Assembly: GCF_006965485.1 (NCBI RefSeq)
Contig: NZ_CP041360.1
Span: 5,064,501-5,128,500, forward strand
Reading direction: 5' to 3'
DNA length: 64,000 nt
Source of the DNA: Spirosoma sp. KCTC 42546
GTDB taxonomy: Bacteria > Bacteroidota > Bacteroidia > Cytophagales > Spirosomataceae
Below, piece by piece: positions 15,032 to 22,515 of the stretch. The translations under genes were made by a program, and so were the position numbers. The number at the start of each line of letters is the position of its first letter. The stretch's first letter is position 1. The notes beneath the pieces are model-generated. The model was not told the DNA's origin, made no database searches, and was given only the letters and a program-made list of their open reading frames with translations.

Positions 15032-17407
15032 CTAATACGTAAAATTCCAGCTTATCGACGGAATAATCGTGCCAAAAACCGATAGCTGATAGCTTTTGGT
15101 GGTGGTATTCACGCGCTGAAAATAAATTGAATAGGGGTTTTTATGAGCATAAACGTTGTAAAACGATATTGACCAATTGCTATAGTGCCGTTGCCCCGGC
15201 GTTCGCCGACCGTCTTTCGTAAACGACACATCCAGTCGGTGATAATCGGGAATACGGTCGGCATTGCGCTGCGAATAATCGAGCACTTTAGCGCCGTTAA
15301 GTCGGTAGGTACCATCAGGATACGTTGTCGGGCGACCGCTGGTGTATATGAAATTCGTACCGAATGTCCAGCCACGACTCCATTTCCACTGGGTAGCAAT
15401 GGTCAGGTTATGGGGTCGGTCGAAGGTGGACGGATACCACTCGCCCCCATTGATTTGTACACTGGGATACGGGCTGGACACCCGCGCCAGCGTTCGGGAA
15501 TAGGTATAGGCAATTAAACCCGTTAGTAATCCACGCGTTTTCTGAACACTTACCTCTACGCCATATGCCTTGCCCTGTGCCCGCAACAAGTCTGCATCCA
15601 GCGTTGGATTGAGCAACAGCGTAGCGCCATTTCGGTATTCGACCAGATTCTCCAGCGTTTTATGATAGACCTCTATGGAGGTTTCGTACATGTTATCGTT
15701 AAAATTGCGGAAGTAGCCCACCGCCAGTTGGTCGGCTACCTGAGGTGGCACCAGGGCATCGCTCACTTTCCAGAAATCGACGGGCGAGATGGCCGTTGTA
15801 TTCGAAATCAAATGCAGAAACTGCCGGGTTCGGTTGTAGCTTACTTTCAGCGAACTATTGGGGGTTAGGTTCGCCCGTATGGTCAGGCGCGGCTCCCAAC
15901 CTCCATACTGCGCAACGGCCTGACCGCTGTTATAGCGCAGGGTATCGGTAATGCTCTCCCGAGTGCGGGGTTGCCCTTCGGCATATTGATACGCCACGCC
16001 CGGCCCTACGTTCGTAAACTGGGCGTACCGAACCCCCACTTGTACCGACAACACCCGAACCGGCGTCCATTCCTCCGAGATATAGCCCGCCCATTCGCGA
16101 GCCTGTTCAGTTGGTAACGTCAGCGAATTGATATTTGAGAAGTCGCCGGTAGGAACAATTGAACCGGGCAGCAAACTATAGCCCGTCATCGATCCGCCAA
16201 ATTCAAGTCGATGGGTGGGTTTGGGACTATATAACCAGTCGAGCCGGGCGTCGCGCTGGCGGATGGTGGAGCGATAGCGATACGTATTGGCAGCCGTCAG
16301 ACCATCTAAGAAAAACCGATAGTCACTTTGAGTAGCCGTCAGATTGAAAGACAGTTGTGGATTTAGTCGCTGGCTCCAACGGGCTGTCAGCAAGGTCGAT
16401 TGCGTAGTATACAGCGTATCCTGCGGAAATTTGAAGGTATCGTAACTTCGATATACTGTTGCGGATACTTGGCTGTCGGCATTGAGTCGATAGGTCAGTC
16501 GTCCATTCAGGTCATAGAAAAACGCACGGTCTTTATTTGTAGGTTCGGGAAATAAGCCCAGAATAAACGACGGATACGCAATGCGCCCGCCCGCCAGAAA
16601 CGTCAGTTTCTTATTCTTCGTAACCGGCCCCTGAACCATCAATCGACTGGTTAACAAGCCCATACCACCATCAACGCGAATACGATCCGTTTCACCGGGT
16701 TTGGTGTTCATAATCAGCAGAGACGATAATCGCCCACCATAGGCAGCCGGGATACCCCCTTTATACAACGTTACATCCTGAATCGCGTCTGCATTCAGGT
16801 TACTCAACAGGCCCAGCAAATGGCTGGTATTGAACAGCGGGGCACCGTCCAGCAAAACCAGGTTCTGATCTGTACGGCCACCGCGTACATTGAACCCGCC
16901 AGCCCCCTCGCCTACCGTACTTACGCCCGGTTGCAGCGTTAAAGCTTTTAGAATATCGACTTCCCCAAATACCACTGGAATATTTCGCAGGTTTTTCATA
17001 TCCAGCCGCACCACGCTCATCTGTGTTGCCGACACATTGGCATCGGGCGTACGGCCCTTTACATTAACTTCATCCAGTTGGCGGGTGTCTGGATTGAGTG
17101 CCACTTCCATCCGTATGTTCCCCCGCTCTATTTCCAGAAACCGGCTACGGGTGTAATAGCCTACGGCAGAAAACGTCAGGTTATACGGCCCGGGCAGCAC
17201 TTGCATGCTAAAAGCGCCAGTACTATCTGTTGTTGTGCCAGCACCCTGCTTCTTGTCATAGACCGACACGTTGGCCAATGGTTTGTTCGTTACGCCATCC
17301 ATTACCTGACCGTAAATATGGAAACGGGTCTGGGCGTGGGCAGACCCACAAAGAAACCAGCAACTGACGAAGAGAAGCCAGTACTTAATACGTATACGGT
17401 ATGTCAT
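15032..17407 (-). CDS. TonB-dependent outer-membrane receptor with carboxypeptidase-regulatory domain
   Basis: A protein of 791 residues: signal peptide (about 1-25, ending GSAHAQ), CarboxypepD_reg-like domain (about 28-110: IYGQVMDGVTNKPLANVSVYD), plug domain (about 130-230: ILKALTLQPGVS, FNVRGGRTDQNLVLLDGAP) and a beta-barrel ending in the aromatic residue of SWNFTY. It is the last gene of a minus-strand run after a Kelch-like lipoprotein and two DUF4249 lipoproteins. DUF4249 proteins commonly accompany such receptors in Bacteroidota and may help substrate capture at the cell surface, but the imported ligand is unknown. There is no SusD, so carbohydrate import is not implied. Confidence 0.9.
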   Translation of the reverse strand: MTYRIRIKYWLLFVSCWFLCGSAHAQTRFHIYGQVMDGVTNKPLANVSVYDKKQGAGTTTDSTGAFSMQVLPGPYNLTFSAVGYYTRSRFLEIERGNIRMEVALNPDTRQLDEVNVKGRTPDANVSATQMSVVRLDMKNLRNIPVVFGEVDILKALTLQPGVSTVGEGAGGFNVRGGRTDQNLVLLDGAPLFNTSHLLGLLSNLNADAIQDVTLYKGGIPAAYGGRLSSLLIMNTKPGETDRIRVDGGMGLLTSRLMVQGPVTKNKKLTFLAGGRIAYPSFILGLFPEPTNKDRAFFYDLNGRLTYRLNADSQVSATVYRSYDTFKFPQDTLYTTQSTLLTARWSQRLNPQLSFNLTATQSDYRFFLDGLTAANTYRYRSTIRQRDARLDWLYSPKPTHRLEFGGSMTGYSLLPGSIVPTGDFSNINSLTLPTEQAREWAGYISEEWTPVRVLSVQVGVRYAQFTNVGPGVAYQYAEGQPRTRESITDTLRYNSGQAVAQYGGWEPRLTIRANLTPNSSLKVSYNRTRQFLHLISNTTAISPVDFWKVSDALVPPQVADQLAVGYFRNFNDNMYETSIEVYHKTLENLVEYRNGATLLLNPTLDADLLRAQGKAYGVEVSVQKTRGLLTGLIAYTYSRTLARVSSPYPSVQINGGEWYPSTFDRPHNLTIATQWKWSRGWTFGTNFIYTSGRPTTYPDGTYRLNGAKVLDYSQRNADRIPDYHRLDVSFTKDGRRTPGQRHYSNWSISFYNVYAHKNPYSIYFQRVNTTTKSYQLSVFGTIIPSISWNFTY

Positions 17408-17431
17408 AAATAAGTCGATTAAGCGAGTTCA

Positions 17432-18460
17432 TTACCAGTTCGTTGGCGGACCCAGTTGAGACAGCGGGAAATTACCAGGACAGCTTCCGGGTGGAATAAA
17501 CGCCTTATTCAGCCGATTCAGGAATCTGTCGTACTGAATCGTATCGCCCGGAATAATCAATCGTTGTTTGCTCACGGCCGAGGCTCCAAAGTAACCCAGC
17601 GCCAGCACGGTTGTATCAACCTGCTGGTGCACGTTGCCCTCAATAGAAGCCGGTTGCGGATCGAATAGTGAACCGGTTCGGCTGCGTTGTTCCTCAAAAT
17701 GAGTCCAGTATTGATAAGCCGAGCGGGTTAATGAATACTGCCGAACTTCAACGAATTGTTTCCCAATGGCATACACCGGCGAATTAAATACCAGTCTATG
17801 ACTGATCCGGTTACCATTGATGAGCGCATCCGACAGCACATTGGTTAGCTCACTGAAATAAGGGGCCCAGCAAGAACAAACACTACAGCTAGAATGCATG
17901 GGATCAACGTTAGTCCAGCGAGGTACATAACTGTAGGTCGACCAGCGATAATAGTCTCCCAGAGATGCCGGATCTCGGGTGTCGATAAAAATACCATACA
18001 GATCGGGCTGACCGAAACTGCTGTTCTGTCGGCGATATTCCGCATCAACTCGCTCAATGGGTGCCACCGGAGCCAGCAATTCAGGATTCGATATATAAAC
18101 CGTACCATCGGGCAAAACCACCTTTAATGTGTACCGATGGCCAGCTTGGCCCTGAAAACTGGGGTCGCGTACCCAATAATAGGACGGTTGAAGCAAGTCC
18201 TGCTCAAGTTGCACCGTCCGATCACCATTATCGGTAATGGTGACCTCAGCTCCATTGATAATCAACTCTTCCGGGAAGCCCCCTCCCGACGAATACGCTC
18301 CCGACAAAGTCAGTTTGATGGGATAAGGGGGCGCTTCGTCGGTAATCAACCCATCCACCACCAGGCGCGGTTTTACCTGCCGAATGGGGAGCTGTACCTC
18401 ATTCACGCAAGCGGTTAAGATCGTACCACAGAGATACGCAGAGATGGCACAGAGATTCAT
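17432..18460 (-). CDS. DUF4249 lipoprotein, copy 2 of a tandem duplication
   Basis: About 342 residues from the ATG at 18460. The N-terminus MNLCAISAYLCGTILTAC is a lipoprotein signal with the lipidated Cys in LTAC-VNEVQLPIRQ. The frame continues open to 18559, but that stretch comes from an imperfect inverted repeat (18423-18560) and gives no sensible leader, so I reject it. The mature part is very similar to the neighbouring copy 1 throughout (for example identical VRQYSLTR, SRTGSLFDPQPASIEGNVHQQ and LSDALINGNRISHR). Its signal-peptide codons are themselves built from the CTCTGTG repeat words, unlike copy 1. Predicted to be an outer-membrane lipoprotein working with the adjacent TonB receptor. 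Confidence 0.8.
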   Translation of the reverse strand: MNLCAISAYLCGTILTACVNEVQLPIRQVKPRLVVDGLITDEAPPYPIKLTLSGAYSSGGGFPEELIINGAEVTITDNGDRTVQLEQDLLQPSYYWVRDPSFQGQAGHRYTLKVVLPDGTVYISNPELLAPVAPIERVDAEYRRQNSSFGQPDLYGIFIDTRDPASLGDYYRWSTYSYVPRWTNVDPMHSSCSVCSCWAPYFSELTNVLSDALINGNRISHRLVFNSPVYAIGKQFVEVRQYSLTRSAYQYWTHFEEQRSRTGSLFDPQPASIEGNVHQQVDTTVLALGYFGASAVSKQRLIIPGDTIQYDRFLNRLNKAFIPPGSCPGNFPLSQLGPPTNW

Positions 18461-18560
18461 AAAGACTTTTGTTTGCCGTACAACTAGTTTGTTTAACCCG
18501 CCAGTCCAGCTAAAAACCTCAGTGTATCTCCATACCATCGCTGTGTATCTCTGTGTCATA
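18423..18560. repeat. Divergent inverted repeat of the CACAGAGA family between DUF4249 copies
   Basis: The left flank (18423-18457, ACCACAGAGATACGCAGAGA) and right flank (about 18525-18560) pair imperfectly. The words match the perfect repeats at 49280-49376 and 61777-61888. The left arm encodes the first residues of DUF4249 copy 2. Confidence 0.55.
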
Positions 18561-18577
18561 ACCTGTTTTCTTTGTAT

Positions 18578-19642
18578 CTACCAACCCACGGGCGGGCCTA
18601 ATTGAAAGATCGAAAAATTATCCGGGCAATGACCGGGAGGGATAAATACCTTATTGAGTCGGTTCAGGAATTTGTCATATTGAATCGTATCGCCCCGAAT
18701 AACCAGCCGCTGTCGACTTACCGACGATGCGCCAAAATAGCCCAGCGCCAGCACAGTTGTATCGGCCTGCTGATGCACATTTCCCTCAATAGAAGCCGGT
18801 TGCGGGTCGAAGAGGGAGCCCGTTCGGCTACGTTGCTCCTCAAAACGAGTCCAGTATTGGTACGCCAAACGGGTAAGCGAATATTGGCGTACCTCAACGT
18901 ACTGCTTACCAACCGCATAGACGGGCGAATTGAATACAGACCGATGGCTGATGCGATTCCCATTGATGAGCGCATCCGACAGCACATTGGTTAGCTGACT
19001 ATAGTAAGGCACCCAGCAAGAGCAAGTATTACAAACGCCACCCACCCCCACGGGGGGTGGGTGCTGAGGATCATAACTTGTCCAGCGGGGTACGTAGCTA
19101 TACGTCGACCAGCGGTAGTAATCTCCCAACGTGGCTGGGTCACGGGTATCGATCAGAATGTTATACAGGTCGGGCTGACCAAGACTACCATCGGACTGAT
19201 GAAATTCGGCAGAAACCTGCTCCAGAGGTGCCACTGGAGCCAGTAATTCAGAAGTCGATACATATACAGTCCCATCCGGCATAACCACCTTCAGCGTATA
19301 CCAATGGCCCGCCTGACCCCGAAATGTAGTGTCCCGAACCCAATAATAAGACGGAAGTAAAGGATCTTGCTCAAGTTGTACGGTTCGGTCGCCGTTATCC
19401 CTAATGGTCACAACGGCTCCGTTGATAATCAACTCTTCCGGAAAACCTCCTCCCGACGAGTAGGCTCCCGACAAGGTCAATTTTATTGGATATGGTGGTG
19501 CTTCGTCCGTAATCAGCCCATCAACCACCAACCGCGCTTTCACTTGCCGAATGGGAAGTTGAACCTCATTCACGCAGGAGGCTACTAGTAAGACACTTAG
19601 AAATGTGAAGATGCTCCGGAGGTTCATATGCTTTTTTCTCAT
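18578..19642 (-). CDS. DUF4249 lipoprotein, copy 1
   Basis: About 354 residues from the ATG at 19642, which overlaps the TGA of the upstream Kelch-like gene as ATGA and is therefore preferred; an internal ATG at 19627 is also possible. The signal MNLRSIFTFLSVLLVASC ends in a lipobox Cys. The conserved DUF4249 stretch LVVDGLITDEAPPYPIKLTLSGAYSS follows. Compared with copy 2 it has a short insertion of Pro, Gly and Val residues around DPQHPPPVGVGGVCNTCSCW. Both copies share a cluster of Cys (CSVCSCW or CNTCSCW) that could bind metal or form disulfides. Part of the lipoprotein/TonB receptor operon. Confidence 0.85.
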   Translation of the reverse strand: MRKKHMNLRSIFTFLSVLLVASCVNEVQLPIRQVKARLVVDGLITDEAPPYPIKLTLSGAYSSGGGFPEELIINGAVVTIRDNGDRTVQLEQDPLLPSYYWVRDTTFRGQAGHWYTLKVVMPDGTVYVSTSELLAPVAPLEQVSAEFHQSDGSLGQPDLYNILIDTRDPATLGDYYRWSTYSYVPRWTSYDPQHPPPVGVGGVCNTCSCWVPYYSQLTNVLSDALINGNRISHRSVFNSPVYAVGKQYVEVRQYSLTRLAYQYWTRFEEQRSRTGSLFDPQPASIEGNVHQQADTTVLALGYFGASSVSRQRLVIRGDTIQYDKFLNRLNKVFIPPGHCPDNFSIFQLGPPVGW

Positions 19643-20949
19643 GGCAAGAACTCCCAAAAATCCGTACACCCCACTTGCCGATAACCCTGTGATCCTACAA
19701 CCGTCTGGCTCTCGTAGCCCCAGCCGAGGTAGGCCCGATTAGGTCCACTCCACACCACCAGATAGCGATTGCCTTCGCCCGGATAGTCGGTCATGTATTG
19801 CCATTTATCGGTAGTGGGATCATACTGCCAGATGTCGCGAAGGCCCTGCTGGCTGGTGGCAATGCCCAGCCCAAAATAGCCCTTTCCTTTGACCGAAAAG
19901 CCAGCACCGCGTGTTCGCTGAGTACCCGGAAAGTCGGCCTTACGTGTCCATATATCTTTCTGCGAATCGTAGGCAAACAAATGTGGCTGGCTTCCCTGAA
20001 CCTGATTAACAACGTAACCGACTTCACCAATACTGAACGTAGCCATAACTCCCGGTTTTTCTGGTAAAGGAGCACGAGCTTCCTGATCAAATTGCACATA
20101 AATTCCCCGCATGGCCGGTGATCCATTATTAGTCAGGAAAAACGCCCATTCTGTAGTTGTGAAATAAGCAAGCTCACCATCTTCGCCCTGGTAGTAGGGA
20201 AATACAGCACTACCGCCACCCGGAAAAACAGCATATTGATCTCGTAGATAGACATACTTACCTGGGAACAAATCATCTGTTTGATAACCCAACCCATAGA
20301 AGTACGACCGGTCGATATTATGCCCGTACAAAATATACTCAATCAGACCCCGCCGAACTGTTACCCCAGGTGCATAGGCATCATACCAGGCATTTTGCTC
20401 ATTTCCAAATACAACGGTTTGCCAGGTTTCGGCATCAACATAGCGCGTAACCCGAACCGAACTACCCGAGCGGTCGGCGGTGTAATCAATGATGGAGCCC
20501 GTAAAATCACCACTGTCAAATGGCAAATGTTCCCGTCGCTTCCAGGGGTTGTAGGTCGTATGTGTGTACACCCGCTCCAGGGTCAGGCTGTCTTTCTGAT
20601 TGTACCGAAAACCCAACTGTAGTTTATAGGTCTGCCCTACCTGCACACCTGTTAGTTTAAATGTAGTTAAGGTAAATGGGTCGTATGCTTTTGTCTCGCC
20701 GGTCTCCAATGGCAAAAGCACCCCCGAAGTGGTTTGCGCCGTCAATCGCCAATCCGTCGATTTAATAGCCGACATGAGTTTAATGACTACCTCAGCCGTT
20801 GTTGCGCCGGTCGTCTGCACCGATACCAGCGCAGCCTGTGAGGGTAACACAATTTTCGTATTAATGATGGTAGCCGGTCCGGGCGATTTGGGTTGGCAAC
20901 CGATCAGGCTTAGCAGCACAACAAGGAGCAACCCAATAACTTCTTTCAT
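19639..20949 (-). CDS. Kelch-like beta-propeller lipoprotein
   Basis: A protein of 436 residues with a lipoprotein signal (MKEVIGLLLVVLLSLIGC). The N-terminal part resembles an Ig-like module; the C-terminal part has Kelch-type repeats such as LFAYDSQKDIWTRKADFPG and IWQYDPTTDKWQYMTDYPG. Proteins of this type commonly begin DUF4249/TonB-receptor operons in Cytophagales and probably sit on the outer membrane. It is translationally coupled to DUF4249 copy 1 by an ATGA overlap. First gene of the operon; a promoter would lie in 20950-21010. Confidence 0.8.
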   Translation of the reverse strand: MKEVIGLLLVVLLSLIGCQPKSPGPATIINTKIVLPSQAALVSVQTTGATTAEVVIKLMSAIKSTDWRLTAQTTSGVLLPLETGETKAYDPFTLTTFKLTGVQVGQTYKLQLGFRYNQKDSLTLERVYTHTTYNPWKRREHLPFDSGDFTGSIIDYTADRSGSSVRVTRYVDAETWQTVVFGNEQNAWYDAYAPGVTVRRGLIEYILYGHNIDRSYFYGLGYQTDDLFPGKYVYLRDQYAVFPGGGSAVFPYYQGEDGELAYFTTTEWAFFLTNNGSPAMRGIYVQFDQEARAPLPEKPGVMATFSIGEVGYVVNQVQGSQPHLFAYDSQKDIWTRKADFPGTQRTRGAGFSVKGKGYFGLGIATSQQGLRDIWQYDPTTDKWQYMTDYPGEGNRYLVVWSGPNRAYLGWGYESQTVVGSQGYRQVGCTDFWEFLP

Positions 20950-21329
20950 GAACGCAGAGCGGATAGTTATTATAAACTTACAACTATTTAATTAAACGAA
21001 TACAGGATAGCGAATCTACATTAAAATGATTGCCAACTGGTTATTTAACGGATCAGTTTTTAAAATGCAGCTCGTTGGCAAAGCTGCTATCAGAAAGCAG
21101 CTAAGTAGTCGAATAGCGCTTGAACGCATGCGTAGACGGGTCAAAGTCGATCCGTTAATTCACAACGATTCAGCAAGATACGCTGCTCGCAACAAATCAA
21201 TCAGCAGAAATCTAAATTAAATTTTATCGAAATAGTTGTATTAATTCTTTTTATTTACCAATTTTGAACCACTTACTGCTTCGGCAGTAGCCAACATTGC
21301 TTTTTTCAATTCAGGTTGTATTCAACAGG

Positions 21330-21362
21330 AAAGGCTGGTCGCCCTACGACCAGCCTTTTTTT
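21330..21362 (+). terminator. Intrinsic terminator upstream of the YheT gene
   Basis: AAAGGCTGGTCG and CGACCAGCCTTT flank a short loop (CCCTA), followed by a run of seven T on the plus strand. This is a standard intrinsic terminator facing plus, although no plus-strand gene is recognised immediately upstream. Confidence 0.75.
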
Positions 21363-21397
21363 ATTGGATTTACCAAGCTTCTAACTTCTGGAACTCT

Positions 21398-21405
21398 TAC
21401 CTTTG
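21398..21405 (+). promoter_or_regulatory. Candidate -7 element (TACCTTTG) for the YheT hydrolase
   Basis: TACCTTTG followed by GCGGC lies 26 bases before the ATG, the same arrangement as upstream of the CDF gene. It follows closely after the terminator, so transcription would restart here. Confidence 0.45.
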
Positions 21406-21430
21406 CGGCTTCAATCGCCCGCGTTCGGTA

Positions 21431-22477
21431 ATGCCGCTGATTGCCCCATCAAGTTATAAGCCACCCACCCGTTTGTGGAACGGCCACCTGCAAACCATCA
21501 TTCCCTCGCTGTTCCGCAAGGTAGCAGTCTCCTACGTCCGCGAACGTATCAAAACCCCCGATGATGATTTTCTGGATTTGGATTGGGCGAATTCAATAAA
21601 TAGTAAACAATGGATAATGAACAATGCAGAAATTCCTTCTCAGCATTATCCATTATCCATTACACATTATCCATTGGTTATCCTCACCCACGGTCTGGAA
21701 GGTAGCTCCACGAGTCCTTATCTGGCCGGAATGGTACGCCATCTAACGCAAAATGGATTCGACTGTCTGGCCTGGCACTATCGGTCCTGTAGCGGTGAGA
21801 TGAATCGGCAGCAACGGTTTTATCACGTTGGCGAAACTGGTGATTTGCAGCTGGTTATACAACATGCGCTTTCGAAAGGCTATCAAACCATTTATCTGAT
21901 GGGCTTCAGCGCAGGAGGCAACGTAACGCTCAAATACCTGGGAGAACACGGTACGGCAGCACATCCAGCCATCAAAAAAGCGGTAGTGTTTTCAGTTCCC
22001 ATGTATTTAATGGGATCGGCACGGCGGCTTGAACAGTGGGACAGTCTGGTTTATAATTACCGATTTAACCGAACGTTAAAACGAAAAGTATTGGAAAAAG
22101 CCGCAGTTATGCCGGGTATTTTTCCGACCGAAGCTGTGCGAAAAGTACGCAGCGTTCGGGAGTTCGATAATACGTTTACAGCCCCTATGAACGGTTTTCT
22201 GGATGTGGAAGACTATTATACGCGAAGCAGTTCATTGCAGTTTATACCCGCCATTACCATTCCAACACTGATTGTCAATGCAAAAAATGACCCTTTCCTG
22301 TCGCCGGAATGTTTCCCGAGCGAGTTGGCAAGGGAACTACCGAACGTGTGGATGGAGTTCCCTGAACAGGGCGGCCACTGTGGCTTCCCGGCAAAAGATG
22401 AAGGCATCCAGGGGACGTACTGGTCAGAGAAACGGGCAGTAGCATTTTTAACAGCACCTAACTTGATTTACCAATAA
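21431..22477 (+). CDS. YheT-family alpha/beta-hydrolase with an in-frame repeat insertion
   Basis: A protein of 348 residues. It starts with the YheT-type YKPPTRLWNGHLQTIIPSLFR, then DFLDLDW, LTHGLEGSS (about 89), GFSAGG nucleophile (about 157), an Asp in NAKNDPFLSP and His in GGHCGF, giving a complete catalytic triad. Between DLDW and PLVILTHG lie about 28 extra residues (ANSINSKQWIMNNAEIPSQH and following) encoded by a palindromic ATGGATAATG repeat at about 21593-21679, where relatives usually have only a short loop. The frame is kept, so the enzyme may still be active. The family includes medium-chain acyl esterases; substrate here unknown. The downstream serB-serA fusion starts 38 bases after its stop. 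Confidence 0.85.
   Translation: MPLIAPSSYKPPTRLWNGHLQTIIPSLFRKVAVSYVRERIKTPDDDFLDLDWANSINSKQWIMNNAEIPSQHYPLSITHYPLVILTHGLEGSSTSPYLAGMVRHLTQNGFDCLAWHYRSCSGEMNRQQRFYHVGETGDLQLVIQHALSKGYQTIYLMGFSAGGNVTLKYLGEHGTAAHPAIKKAVVFSVPMYLMGSARRLEQWDSLVYNYRFNRTLKRKVLEKAAVMPGIFPTEAVRKVRSVREFDNTFTAPMNGFLDVEDYYTRSSSLQFIPAITIPTLIVNAKNDPFLSPECFPSELARELPNVWMEFPEQGGHCGFPAKDEGIQGTYWSEKRAVAFLTAPNLIYQ
21598..21679. repeat. Palindromic ATGGATAATG-family repeat inside a coding sequence
   Basis: CAATGGATAATGAACAATGC (21608-21627) is answered by GCATTATCCATTATCCATTA and ACACATTATCCATTG (21643-21676). The same word family forms intergenic inverted repeats at 37504-37581 and 63565-63631. Here it is inserted in frame into the YheT hydrolase. 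Confidence 0.75.
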
Positions 22478-22515
22478 GAAGATCACTAAATCGCTGCGAT
22501 GGCGATATCCCAATC

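Larger units (their letters stand above)
20950..21430. other. 481-base gene-poor interval with a terminator-ended possible small RNA
   Basis: A 64-codon frame (21026-21220) is present but has no family resemblance or convincing start signal, and I do not call it. From about 21230 there is an AT-rich stretch, a stem-loop ACTGCTTCGGCAGT near 21275-21290, and a strong plus-strand terminator at 21330-21362. A terminator with no upstream plus-strand gene suggests a short RNA or a lost gene. The promoter box TACCTTTG at 21398-21405 then serves the YheT gene. Confidence 0.4.

Noticed and set aside
21026..21220. 64-codon plus-strand frame between the Kelch-like lipoprotein and the YheT gene
   Set aside because: No recognisable family, no promoter or ribosome-binding site, and unusual basic composition; retained only as a note in the intergenic region.
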